From: Flaviaesturariibacter aridisoli
Lineage (GTDB): Bacteria > Bacteroidota > Bacteroidia > Chitinophagales > Chitinophagaceae
Assembly: GCF_004343705.1 (NCBI RefSeq)
Contig: NZ_SKFH01000001.1
Coordinates: 186,001-250,000, forward strand
DNA length: 64,000 bases
Direction of reading: 5' to 3'
This document shows positions 1 to 8,090 of this stretch, piece by piece. A program made the position numbers and the translations under genes. Numbering within the stretch: position 1 is the stretch's first letter; the number at the start of each line of letters is the position of its first letter. Below the pieces are notes generated by a model that was given only the letters and a program-made list of their open reading frames with translations, had not been told where the DNA came from and did not search any database.

Positions 1-1574
1 AGCGCCTGCTGCGCGGCATCGACAGCACCGTGAACATCGACGTTTTCCTCACTGGTAAAGATTTGCCCTCCTTCGTGCGGAAGTTTCGCAGCTCGCTCGA
101 AGATTTTCTTTCCGAAACGCGCGAGTACGGCGGCAGCAAACTGGAGTTCCGCTTCGTGGATCCCTTCGCCGGCGACACGGCGTCCTCGCGCCTCCTGCTC
201 GACTCGCTGCGCGCCAACTACGGCCTGACACCGGTGGCGGTGCAGGCGCCCGAAAAAGTGGGCGACCGCCTCGAAGTGACGAGCCTTATTCACGGCGCCG
301 TGGTGCGCCAGGGCGAGCGCGCCGTCGGTGTGGACCTCCTCAAAGGACAGCGCGCCTTCGGCACCAGCGCCGAGGAGCTGGCCGCCCTTTACAACAACGT
401 GGAGGCCTCGGTGGAATACAAGTTCGCCTCCGCTATCGAGAAAGTAACTACGAAGGAAAAGCCGCTCGTGGCCTACCTCCTGGGCAATGGCGAGGCCTGG
501 GGCTACAACATCAACGACGCTTTCGTTTCGCTGCGCGACAACTACTTCGCCGATACCCTTAACTTGAAAAAAGTGCCCTTCATCCCGGCGGAGATCGATG
601 CGGTCGTGGTCATGAAGCCGACGGTGCCCTTCAGCAACGACGACAAGCTGAAGCTGGACCAATACGTGACGCACGGTGGCAAGATCTTCTGGATGGTCGA
701 CAACATGTACGCCGAATTCGACAGCCTTTATAAAAGCGGCGGCTTCATTTCCTTCGACCGCGGCCTTAACCTCGAAGACCTTTATTTCAACTGGGGCGTG
801 CGTCTCAACACCGACCTGGTGCAGGACATGCAAAGCGACCAGCTGCCGCAGGTGAACGAAAGCAACGGGCAGCAGCGCCTCGTCAACTGGCCCTTCTTCC
901 CGGTGCTCGATGGCACGCAGCACCCGATCAGCAAAAACCTGGATGGCGTCCGCGCCTTCTTTCCCACCAGTATGGATACGGTGGAAGCCGCCGGTGTACG
1001 CAAGACCGTGCTGCTGCAGTCGTCGGCCAATGCGCGCGTGCTGGGCTCGCCGGCGAAGATCGACTTCAGCCTGCTGCAGGTGGCGCCCGATGAAAAGCTG
1101 TTCCGCCGCAAGAACGTGCCCGTGGCATACCTGCTCGAAGGCCAGTTTCCATCGCTCTATGCGGGCCGGCTTCCGCGGTCAGTGGCCGATTCGCTCAAGG
1201 CGCAGAAATACGATTTCTTCCCGGCTACCACGCAGCCCAACAAGATGATCGTGGTTGCCGACGGCGACCTGGCCCTCAACCAGTTCAGCGCTTCCTCGGG
1301 GCCCCTGCCGATGGGAATGAATCCCTTCACGCGGTATACTTACGCCAACAAGGAGTTTTTCCTCAACAGTCTCGAATACCTCGTTAATCCTTCCGACATC
1401 CTGCAAACGCGGAGCAAGGAGTTTACACTCCGCCTGCTCGACCCGCGGCGGGTGAAGGAACAGCGCAGCACCTGGCAGGCGGTTACGGTCGCCTTGCCCG
1501 TCGTACTGCTCGTACTCTTCGGGGCGCTTTACCAGCAGGCGCGCCGCCGCCGCTATGCATCGTCCGTATCTTAG
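1..1574 (+). CDS. gldG: Gliding motility ABC transporter substrate-binding component GldG (5' truncated by window)
   Basis: The reading frame is open from base 3, and a GTG at 30 is only an internal valine: the upstream residues LLRGIDSTVNIDVFLTG fit the start of the GldG soluble domain, so about 50-70 residues are missing to the left. The protein is the extracytoplasmic part of the GldAFG ABC-type complex needed for gliding and T9SS-linked motility in Bacteroidota. The long periplasmic domain ends in basic residues, then one C-terminal membrane helix (about residues 478-500 of the visible part) and an RRRRYA tail, the usual GldG architecture. The next gene starts 21 bp downstream. GldF would be expected just left of the window. 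Family assignment is confident; the true start is not visible. Confidence 0.88.
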   Translation, partial: RLLRGIDSTVNIDVFLTGKDLPSFVRKFRSSLEDFLSETREYGGSKLEFRFVDPFAGDTASSRLLLDSLRANYGLTPVAVQAPEKVGDRLEVTSLIHGAVVRQGERAVGVDLLKGQRAFGTSAEELAALYNNVEASVEYKFASAIEKVTTKEKPLVAYLLGNGEAWGYNINDAFVSLRDNYFADTLNLKKVPFIPAEIDAVVVMKPTVPFSNDDKLKLDQYVTHGGKIFWMVDNMYAEFDSLYKSGGFISFDRGLNLEDLYFNWGVRLNTDLVQDMQSDQLPQVNESNGQQRLVNWPFFPVLDGTQHPISKNLDGVRAFFPTSMDTVEAAGVRKTVLLQSSANARVLGSPAKIDFSLLQVAPDEKLFRRKNVPVAYLLEGQFPSLYAGRLPRSVADSLKAQKYDFFPATTQPNKMIVVADGDLALNQFSASSGPLPMGMNPFTRYTYANKEFFLNSLEYLVNPSDILQTRSKEFTLRLLDPRRVKEQRSTWQAVTVALPVVLLVLFGALYQQARRRRYASSVS

Positions 1575-1595
1575 CGCCTCAAATTTGCGAAACCG

Positions 1596-2558
1596 ATGAC
1601 CCTGGATCAGCTCAGTTACCTGGTATTTGGATTGGTGGTGTTGATCGCCCTTGTGCTCGACCTGGGGCTGCTGAGCAAGCGTTCCACGGAGATCAGCATC
1701 AAGAAGGCGCTGTACCAAACCCTGTTCTGGGTATCGCTGGCCTTCGCCTTCTTCGGCTTTCTTTGGTACGAATACGGAAAGGCACCGGCCATTGAATACA
1801 TCAGCGCTTACCTGATGGAGTGGAGCCTGAGCATCGACAACATTTTCGTTTTCATTCTCATCTTCACCTTCTTTCGGATTGCCAGCGACCACGTGGCGCG
1901 GGCCCTGCTCTGGGGCATCCTCATGGCCATCATCTTCCGCGTCATCTTCATCACCGTGGGTGTGGCGCTGGTAGAGCGCTTTCACTGGCTGCTCTACATC
2001 TTCGGGGGCTTCCTCGTATACACCGGTATCAAGATCTTTACGGTGAAGGAAAGCGATGAGGGCTTCGACCCGGGCACCAATCCCGTTTACAAATTCCTGA
2101 ACCGCTTTCTGCCCATCGTGCACGAAGATGTGGGCGGCAAGCTCACCATCAAACGCAACGGCAAGCGCTTCTTCACCAACCTGTTCGTGGTGATCGTGAT
2201 GCTGGCCACCACCGATATCGTCTTCGCGCTCGACAGCATCCCGGCGGTGTTTGCCATCGTTACCGAATCGAAGCAGCGCAACATGATCATCTACACGAGC
2301 AACATCTTCGCCGTGCTGGGCCTGCGCTCGCTGTTCTTCCTCCTCAAGGGCGCGGTGAACCGTTTTGCCTACCTGCAGCAGGGCATTGCGATCGTCCTCG
2401 TGTTCATCGGCCTGAAGATGCTGGTGCCGCTGGTATACAGCTCATTTCATATGCCGGTAGTGATCTCGCTCATTGTAATCGTGGTGTGCCTCGGCGGCTC
2501 TGTGCTCTATTCGATCAATGCCACGCGCCGTCAGGCCCGCGAGAACGACGAAATTTAA
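1596..2558 (+). CDS. TerC/Alx family integral membrane protein
   Basis: A 320-residue polytopic membrane protein with the TerC-family signatures: an early DNIFVFILIFTFF helix with the conserved acidic residue in the membrane, and later TDIVFALDSIPAVFAIV. About seven to nine hydrophobic segments are visible. Family members (Alx, TerC, MeeF) are linked to metal, mainly manganese, export and to tellurite or alkaline stress; the substrate here cannot be read from sequence. The ATG at 1596 is followed at once by a hydrophobic helix and lies 21 bp after gldG, so the two may be co-transcribed. The length is that of the Alx group rather than the shorter YjbE group. Function is inferred from family only. 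Confidence 0.85.
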   Translation: MTLDQLSYLVFGLVVLIALVLDLGLLSKRSTEISIKKALYQTLFWVSLAFAFFGFLWYEYGKAPAIEYISAYLMEWSLSIDNIFVFILIFTFFRIASDHVARALLWGILMAIIFRVIFITVGVALVERFHWLLYIFGGFLVYTGIKIFTVKESDEGFDPGTNPVYKFLNRFLPIVHEDVGGKLTIKRNGKRFFTNLFVVIVMLATTDIVFALDSIPAVFAIVTESKQRNMIIYTSNIFAVLGLRSLFFLLKGAVNRFAYLQQGIAIVLVFIGLKMLVPLVYSSFHMPVVISLIVIVVCLGGSVLYSINATRRQARENDEI

Positions 2559-2570
2559 GCGCGCCGGCTG

Positions 2571-2578
2571 TACCTTCA
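2571..2578 (+). promoter_or_regulatory. Putative -7 element (TACCTTCA) of murF-alr
   Basis: TACCTTCA lies only 4 nt before the GTG start at 2583 and resembles the Bacteroidota -7 box TAnnTTTG. If it is real, the transcript starts at or inside the coding region, giving a leaderless or nearly leaderless mRNA. The same arrangement recurs before many genes in the window. No clear -33 TTG was assigned. Confidence 0.35.
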
Positions 2579-2582
2579 ACGG

Positions 2583-5018
2583 GTGTATTCCATTGCCACC
2601 ATTGCGGAAGTAACGGGTGCGGAGCTACTGCAGCCCGGCGACACCGGCCGCAGCATCGCCCACCTGCTGCACGACAGCCGCGCCGTGACCTTTCCCGACA
2701 GCTCGCTTTTCTTCGCCCTGCAAACGGCCCGCAGCGACGGCCACCGCTTTATCGACGACGCCTGGCGCAAAGGCGTGCGCGCCTTCGTGATTAGCCATGA
2801 GGTGGACCGCAACGCTTTCGCGGGTGCTTCCTTCCTGCGCGTGCCCGACACGCTCGCGGCGCTGCAGGCCCTGGCCGCCTGGCACCGCGCGCAGTTCGAC
2901 CTGCCGGTGATCGGCATCACGGGTTCCAACGGCAAAACGATCGTGAAGGAGTGGCTGCAGCAACTGCTCGAGCCCGAGCACCGGATCGTGCGCAGCCCGC
3001 GGAGCTACAATTCGCAGATCGGCGTGGCCCTCAGCGTGTGGCAGCTGCGGCCGGAGCACACACTGGCCCTCTTTGAAGCGGGCATTTCGCAGCCCGGCGA
3101 GATGGAGCGGCTCGCCCGCATGATCCGTCCCACGGTGGGCGTGCTCACCAACATCGGCTCGGCTCACGACGAAGGCTTTCTCGACACCGAACAAAAACGC
3201 AGCGAAAAAGGCCGCCTCTTTGAAGGTGCCAGAGCCGTGATCGGCCCCGAGCCCTGGACGGGCCTGCTGCCGCAGCACATCAGCTGGGGCGTGGAGTCGG
3301 GCGCCAGCCTGCACATGGTGCGGCTGGAGCAGGGAACGCCGACGCTGGTGCAGGCCGAATACCGGGGTGTGCCCGTAGAAATACGGATTCCCTTCAGCGA
3401 TGAGGCCTCCGTGTCGAACGCACTCACCTGCACCTGCGTGCTCATTTACCTCGGTTATTCCATCGATACCATCAACGAGCGGCTCGCGGGCCTGCAGGCG
3501 GTAGACATGCGCCTGCAGCTGAAGCATGGCGCCGGCGGCTGCACGCTCATCAACGATTCGTACAGCGCCGACTTTACATCGCTGCAACTCGCGCTCAACT
3601 TTATGGCGCAGCAGCAAACGGGGCAACCGCGCACCGTGATCCTTTCCGACTTTGCCGAATCCGGCTCGGCACCCGACCGCTTTTACCCGCAGGTGGCCCG
3701 CGCCCTCGAAGGCGCCGCAGTGGGCAAAGCCGTGCTCATCGGCCACGACGTGACGCGTCACCTTTCGCTGCCGCCGTCGGTGGAGGTGCAGCGCTACGCC
3801 AGCACCGAAGATTTCCTGGAGCAATACCATCCCGCCCAGTTCCACGAAGAGACCATCCTCGTAAAAGGTGCACGCCACTTTCGATTTGAGCGGATCGTAG
3901 CGGCGCTGGAAACGCGCGTGCACCAGACGGTGCTCGAGATCAACCTCAACGCGCTGGCTCACAACCTGAAGCAATACCGCGCATTGCTGGCGCCCGGCAC
4001 GAAGGTGATGGCCATGGTCAAGGCTTTTTCTTACGGGAGCGGCTCTTCGGAAGTGGCTTCCATCCTGCAGTTTCACCACGTTGATTACCTGGGGGTGGCC
4101 TATGCCGATGAAGGCGTAGCCCTTCGCCAGGCGGGCATCTCGCTGCCCATCATGGTCATGAACGCCGATGCGTCGTCCTTCGATGTGCTGGTGGAATGGC
4201 AGCTGCAACCGGTGTTGTATTCGTTCGGCATTCTGCAGGATTTCGAGCGCTACCTGCAGCGCGCCGGGCTCCAGGCCTGGCCCGTGCACGTGGAGGTGGA
4301 AACCGGCATGAACCGCCTTGGCTTTTCCTCCGTAGAAATACCGTCGCTGGCGCGGCACCTGCAGCAGACGGGTTGGCTGCGCGTGCAGTCGGTTTTCAGC
4401 CACCTGGCGGCGAGCGAAGACCCGGCGCAGGACGGTTTTACCGACGAACAGGGCGCACGCTTCGCTACGATGGTGGCTGCCCTCGAAGCCGCGCTTCCGT
4501 ATCGTTTTCTGAAACACATTTCCAATTCGGCCGCCATCATCCGGCATCCGGCCCTGCAGCTCGATATGGTCCGCCTTGGCATCGGGCTCTATGGTGTGGA
4601 GATCGAAACGAAGCAACTCGAGCTCGAAGCGGTGGCTACCCTCCGCAGCACCATCGCGCAACTGAAGCGCCTTGAAGCGGGGGAGACGGTGAGTTACAAC
4701 CGCCGCGGTGTGGTGAAGGAAGCTTCCCTGATCGCCACGGTGCGCATCGGCTACGCAGATGGTTACAGCCGGCGCCTCGGCTATGGCGTGGGCAAGATGT
4801 ACGTCAACGGGCACCTGGCACCCGTAATCGGCACGGTGTGCATGGATATGACCATGATCGACGTGACGCATGTGCCGGGTGTGCGTGAGGGCGACGAGGT
4901 GATCCTCTTTGGAAAGCCCCTGCCGGTGCAACAGCTCGCCGATTGGATCGGCACCATTCCCTACGAAGTAATGACGGGCGTAAGCCAGCGGGTGAAACGC
5001 GTATATTTCCAGGAATGA
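2583..5018 (+). CDS. murF-alr: Bifunctional UDP-MurNAc-tripeptide:D-Ala-D-Ala ligase / alanine racemase
   Basis: This 811-residue fusion carries two steps of the D-alanine branch of peptidoglycan synthesis: Alr makes D-Ala and MurF adds D-Ala-D-Ala to UDP-MurNAc-tripeptide. The MurF half (about 1-445) has the ATP loop GITGSNGKT near residue 113 and the Mur ligase centre and C-terminal domains. The Alr half (about 450-811) shows the PLP lysine in MAMVKAFSYGSG, then ETGMNRLGF, RIGYADGYSRRLG and the catalytic-loop segment GTVCMDMTMIDVT. Such fusions are normal in Bacteroidota. The GTG start at 2583 is chosen because MYSIATIAEVTGA matches the beginning of MurF. The TGA stop overlaps the ATG of the next gene. 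Two exact or near copies of the CCGTA-N4-TACGG motif (3373, 4330) lie inside the gene. Confidence 0.95.
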   Translation: MYSIATIAEVTGAELLQPGDTGRSIAHLLHDSRAVTFPDSSLFFALQTARSDGHRFIDDAWRKGVRAFVISHEVDRNAFAGASFLRVPDTLAALQALAAWHRAQFDLPVIGITGSNGKTIVKEWLQQLLEPEHRIVRSPRSYNSQIGVALSVWQLRPEHTLALFEAGISQPGEMERLARMIRPTVGVLTNIGSAHDEGFLDTEQKRSEKGRLFEGARAVIGPEPWTGLLPQHISWGVESGASLHMVRLEQGTPTLVQAEYRGVPVEIRIPFSDEASVSNALTCTCVLIYLGYSIDTINERLAGLQAVDMRLQLKHGAGGCTLINDSYSADFTSLQLALNFMAQQQTGQPRTVILSDFAESGSAPDRFYPQVARALEGAAVGKAVLIGHDVTRHLSLPPSVEVQRYASTEDFLEQYHPAQFHEETILVKGARHFRFERIVAALETRVHQTVLEINLNALAHNLKQYRALLAPGTKVMAMVKAFSYGSGSSEVASILQFHHVDYLGVAYADEGVALRQAGISLPIMVMNADASSFDVLVEWQLQPVLYSFGILQDFERYLQRAGLQAWPVHVEVETGMNRLGFSSVEIPSLARHLQQTGWLRVQSVFSHLAASEDPAQDGFTDEQGARFATMVAALEAALPYRFLKHISNSAAIIRHPALQLDMVRLGIGLYGVEIETKQLELEAVATLRSTIAQLKRLEAGETVSYNRRGVVKEASLIATVRIGYADGYSRRLGYGVGKMYVNGHLAPVIGTVCMDMTMIDVTHVPGVREGDEVILFGKPLPVQQLADWIGTIPYEVMTGVSQRVKRVYFQE
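3373..3386. repeat. CCGTA-N4-TACGG palindrome, coding copy
   Basis: CCGTAGAAATACGG, encoding part of P-V-E-I-R in murF-alr. Ten sites with exact CCGTA...TACGG arms were found by eye: 3373, 17349, 18242, 20310, 26612, 33825, 41944, 44148, 45986 and 49522 (reverse). Imperfect copies sharing the core GTAGAAATAC lie at 4330, 32129, 33491 and 35070, and copies sharing GTAGTTCTAC at 36691, 38798 and 50049. See the findings. Confidence 0.8.
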
Positions 5019-5518
5019 TCACCGGCCCCCGCATCGTGCACCTGGAGCAAAAGCTGCTCGCTGGCCGCCACCTCGAAATGTCGTTCGCCCGCAACCGCAC
5101 CTTCGAGCTGTGGACCACCTTCATGCCCCGCCGCCGCCATTTTACGAATGGCGTCAACGAGCACCTCTATAGCCTGCAGGTATATCCCGAACATTTCTTC
5201 CGGCCCTTCGATCCGAACCGGTCTTTTACAAAATGGGCCCTGCTGGAAGTGACCAGCCACGAAGGCCTGCCCGAAGGGATGGAGCCATTCGTGCTGCCCG
5301 CCGGCGCCTATGCCGTCTTTGATTTCCGCGGCAACGCTGCCCAGGCGCAGGCTGCGTTCCGGTATATCTACGGGGAGTGGCTACCTAAGTCGGGTTATGC
5401 TTTGGATAATCGTCCGCACTTTGAGCTGCTGGGTGCTAAATACCGACGCGACGACCCGGGCTCCGAAGAAGAGATCTGGATCCCGGTGCGTGAGGCGATG
5501 CTGCGCCCGGGACCGTAA
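5015..5518 (+). CDS. GyrI-like / AraC effector-binding-like small-molecule-binding protein
   Basis: A stand-alone 167-residue protein resembling the GyrI-like (SOUL/BacL-type) ligand-binding fold used as effector domain by AraC and MerR-family regulators. Supporting segments are the opening strand IVHLEQKLLAGRHLEMSF, a central GMEPFVLPAGAYAVFDFRG, and YIYGEWLPKSGYALDNRPHFELLG near the C-terminus, followed by a final strand EEEIWIPVR. No DNA-binding domain is attached. The ATG at 5015 overlaps the murF-alr stop in an ATGA, so translational coupling is likely and an upstream extension of the frame is not needed. An XRE regulator follows 9 bp downstream. The ligand is unknown. Confidence 0.75.
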   Translation: MITGPRIVHLEQKLLAGRHLEMSFARNRTFELWTTFMPRRRHFTNGVNEHLYSLQVYPEHFFRPFDPNRSFTKWALLEVTSHEGLPEGMEPFVLPAGAYAVFDFRGNAAQAQAAFRYIYGEWLPKSGYALDNRPHFELLGAKYRRDDPGSEEEIWIPVREAMLRPGP

Positions 5519-5527
5519 CTTGCCGCC

Positions 5528-6118
5528 ATGGAGTTGTCGCAAGTACTGCAGGATCACCGGAAGCGGAAAGGCCTTACCCAGGAAGAACTCGCCGAACGCA
5601 GCGGGGTAACGGTGCGCACCATCCAGCGTATCGAGGGTGGCGAGACCGTTCCGCGTGCTTACACCCTCAAGGCGATTGCCGGCGCGCTCGACCTCGCCCC
5701 GGAGGCGCTGTTGCCGGTCCCCCTGGTGTTGGCTCCAGGCATACCGGCACCCGCCGTCGACCGCGAAGAACTGCTCCACTTCCTGCGCCTGCTCTGCCTG
5801 TCCTGCTTTTCCTTTATTGTCCTTCCCTGGGTGCACTTCCTGCTGCCGCAGGCGATGCTTCGCCGGCAGCCCGACCTGCCGGCGCCGGTGCGCAGCTTCG
5901 GGCGAAGGCTGGTCCGAAGCCAGGTGTACTGGGTGGTGGCGCTCAACGGCGGGCTCCTGGCCATCACGGCCTTCAATTATACTCTGACGCGCCGCACGGG
6001 CGTCGCGATTCCCTATCTCCCCTTCGTGTTCGCGATGTTCGGTGGCAACGCGTTGCTGCTGTTGTGGGCCCTGTTGCAAACGAAAACCCTGCTGCGGGAT
6101 CTTCCGCTAACGGATTGA
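5528..6118 (+). CDS. XRE-family helix-turn-helix regulator with membrane-spanning C-terminus
   Basis: This 196-residue protein starts with a Cro/C1-type HTH domain (residues 5-60: LTQEELAERSGVTVRTIQRI then GGETVPRAYTLKAIAGAL). A linker follows, and then three hydrophobic segments at about 85-105, 133-152 and 163-185. The arrangement, one cytoplasmic HTH tethered to a small membrane domain, is common among uncharacterised Bacteroidota regulators. A TAACTTGC element at 5516, overlapping the preceding stop codon, could be its own -7 box five bases before the ATG. Its target and signal are unknown. Confidence 0.8.
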   Translation: MELSQVLQDHRKRKGLTQEELAERSGVTVRTIQRIEGGETVPRAYTLKAIAGALDLAPEALLPVPLVLAPGIPAPAVDREELLHFLRLLCLSCFSFIVLPWVHFLLPQAMLRRQPDLPAPVRSFGRRLVRSQVYWVVALNGGLLAITAFNYTLTRRTGVAIPYLPFVFAMFGGNALLLLWALLQTKTLLRDLPLTD

Positions 6119-6130
6119 TAACCAACGTTT

Positions 6131-6157
6131 GTCGGGTCAATGTCGGGTCAATGTCGG
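6131..6157 (+). repeat. 11-bp direct repeat GTCGGGTCAAT (2.5 copies)
   Basis: GTCGGGTCAAT occurs twice head to tail and is followed by GTCGG, so the spacing is one DNA turn. It lies between the XRE gene and the next gene, upstream of a possible -7 box TATTTTCG near 6181. It could be an operator for the adjacent regulator; that is inference only. Confidence 0.4.
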
Positions 6158-6210
6158 CCCGCGGGAGGGGCGCTGCCGGCTATTTTCGCAGCGCACTAAA
6201 AACATGCGAC

Positions 6211-7146
6211 ATGCCATTCCCGACCCTCCGCCAACGTTTGCTCTTTTTGTTTTTTACCTTGCTGACGACCCACGGCCTTTCGGCTTTTTCGCAGGAGGAG
6301 GGAGGCCGCATCGGGCTGCCTGCGGAGCCGCAGTCGATCCGTTTCCGGTGGCTTGCCGAGGGGACGCTGAAGCACAGCGCGCTGCTGCTGCCGATTCGCC
6401 TGCCGAACTGTTCCGAAACCTTTTACCTCCAGTTTGACCTCGGCGCGCCGGCGACGCTTTTTTACCGCGAGGCCGTACAGGGCATCCTGGTACGTTACCC
6501 CGCCGCGCTCGATACGGCCGGTGGTCGCCTGTCGCTCCGGGATGCCCGCCTCGACCGCAGCGCCTTCTCGGTTGAGGGTGCGGCCCTCCGCAACTACGCG
6601 GGTAGTGGCATTAACTGGAAGAAACGCATACGCATCATCGGCACGGCCGGCTCCGACCTGTTGAGCGGTCGCGCGGTGCTGCTCGACTTCCCGGCGCAGC
6701 GCCTGAAGCTGAATGTCGATTCAACCGTTACGGGTGCAACGCCCGTGCACCCGCTGCTGTATCTGCAGGGACGCATCCTGTTGCCGGCCCGGATCGGCGG
6801 CCAGCAAAAACTGCTGGTGTACGACAGCGGGTCGAGCGCATTCAGCCTCCTCACCGACAGCGCGTCGGCAGTAAAGATGGCGCGCCCCGGTGCTGCCGAC
6901 CAGCAGCATGCGAGCCGCTCCTGGGACGTTACGCTGACGGCGCACAGCTTCGCCAGCAGTGACAGTATCGGCCTAGGAGGGAAGATGCTGCCACTGCGCC
7001 AGGTGTCGTACATCTCGGGCACCAGTGAGGCGCAGGTGCAGTCGATGGCCCGCTTCGGCATCGGCGGCATGGCCGGCAACGTGTTGTTTTTGAAGCAACG
7101 GCTTTACCTGGACCTGAAGCGGAAGAAGTTCACGCTGCTTCCGTAG
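6211..7146 (+). CDS. Secreted protein resembling a retropepsin-like aspartic protease
   Basis: A 311-residue protein with an N-terminal signal peptide (LLFLFFTLLTTHGLSAFSQ). Two aspartate-containing turns resemble the paired active-site loops of retropepsin-like proteases: FQFDLGAPATLFY-type (seen here as LQFDLGAPATLF, about residues 72-83) and VYDSGSSAFSLLTD (about residues 206-219). D-x-G is kept in both (DLG, DSG), although classical enzymes use DTG. The region between them contains GSDLLSGRAVLLDFPAQRLKL, which fits the G-x-D-x-L plus loop of pepsin-like folds. I chose ATG 6211 because the signal peptide begins there; earlier in-frame starts would overlap the XRE gene. Activity is not assured because the DTG signature is altered. 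Confidence 0.55.
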   Translation: MPFPTLRQRLLFLFFTLLTTHGLSAFSQEEGGRIGLPAEPQSIRFRWLAEGTLKHSALLLPIRLPNCSETFYLQFDLGAPATLFYREAVQGILVRYPAALDTAGGRLSLRDARLDRSAFSVEGAALRNYAGSGINWKKRIRIIGTAGSDLLSGRAVLLDFPAQRLKLNVDSTVTGATPVHPLLYLQGRILLPARIGGQQKLLVYDSGSSAFSLLTDSASAVKMARPGAADQQHASRSWDVTLTAHSFASSDSIGLGGKMLPLRQVSYISGTSEAQVQSMARFGIGGMAGNVLFLKQRLYLDLKRKKFTLLP

Positions 7147-7230
7147 CCGAAGGGGAGGCGCCATTTGTTTTCCCTGGTGCTGCGGTTGGCGCTACCGGCG
7201 GAAGTGTCTAAATTGCAGGGAACCACTGCC

Positions 7231-7944
7231 ATGAACTTCGACTTTTATTCCCAGTATAAAGACTGGTCCGATACCGATCTCCGCCGCGTGTTGCAATTTC
7301 CGGACGACTACCAGCCCGATGCCGTTGCGGCGGCCGAAGCCGTTTTAAGCGAGCGCAACGTGCTGCTATATGAGCGGGTGCCCGCGATGCCGGAACCGGC
7401 CGCGTTTGGCGAGGCCGGCGAAGGCGAGAGCATTCTCGAATCCCTGCTGGCCCCACCGGAGCGGCGTTTCGGCTGGCCGCCCGTTGCCTGGATGCGGGCC
7501 ATCTACCTGGGTGTCGGGGCGCTGGTAGGCTGGAGCGTTTACCAGGATGGCCTGAGCTGGTACGGGGTGATTGCCAGTGGCGGCTCGGTGCTGTCGTTCC
7601 CTTTCCTGGTTTCCATGAGCGTGGTGTTGTTGCAGGTGCTCGGCGCCTTCCTCGGCCTTCGCCGTAATCACTGGGGCTGGCGGATCACCGTGGCCTTTCA
7701 AACGCTGGCGCTGTCCTTCGCGCTGTATTCGCTGTACTATTTCCTGTTTCGCTATAGATATGATTCCTCGGGCAGTCTCTGGTTTGTAGGACTGTTTTTT
7801 TCGCTGCGGGGAGCGCTGGTCATCGGGCTATGCCGTGCCCCGCTGATGGCCTACTTCGGCCTGCGGCCCGCGGAGCGCTGGAGGGCAATCGGCGCCGGCA
7901 TCGCGTTGGCAGGTTTCTTCCTGGTGATCTTCTGGCTACAGTAA
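7231..7944 (+). CDS. Hypothetical polytopic membrane protein
   Basis: A 237-residue protein. The first 90 or so residues are soluble and acidic, beginning MNFDFYSQYKDWSDTDLRRVL and continuing with a segment about 'pdaVaaAeavLseR', similar to short helical regions in other Bacteroidota membrane proteins of unknown function. Four to five hydrophobic helices follow (about 98-118, 128-150, 163-182, 195-210, 218-236). I chose the ATG at 7231 over an earlier in-frame TTG-type start; a TAAATTGC element lies 22 bases upstream. I do not recognise a family. Confidence 0.6.
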   Translation: MNFDFYSQYKDWSDTDLRRVLQFPDDYQPDAVAAAEAVLSERNVLLYERVPAMPEPAAFGEAGEGESILESLLAPPERRFGWPPVAWMRAIYLGVGALVGWSVYQDGLSWYGVIASGGSVLSFPFLVSMSVVLLQVLGAFLGLRRNHWGWRITVAFQTLALSFALYSLYYFLFRYRYDSSGSLWFVGLFFSLRGALVIGLCRAPLMAYFGLRPAERWRAIGAGIALAGFFLVIFWLQ

Positions 7945-8051
7945 GCGGGCTGACGGCCGTCACCCCCTTTTTTAACAAAACCGGTCCCTCCATTTAGTGC
8001 CCTTTTCCACGACTATCGCAATGCGGCACGGCGCCAAACGCTGTAGCTTCC

Positions 8052-8090
8052 TATCTTTGACGCTCCCGGGCCGGCCCGGGAGTTTTTTTT
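8052..8090 (+). promoter_or_regulatory. lspA leader: -7 box, 20-bp perfect palindrome and T8 abutting the ATG
   Basis: TATCTTTG (8052-8059) is a good Bacteroidota -7 box. Three bases later comes the perfect palindrome CTCCCGGGCCGGCCCGGGAG (8063-8082), then eight T residues (8083-8090), then the lspA ATG. The DNA has the form of an intrinsic terminator, yet the only gene within reach is the one it precedes. It may attenuate lspA or form a 5'-end hairpin on a very short leader. Confidence 0.6.

Noticed and set aside
2625-4931. 768-residue minus-strand frame opposite murF-alr
   Set aside because: Shadow of a strongly supported gene in G+C-rich DNA; composition rich in H, R and A with no domain.
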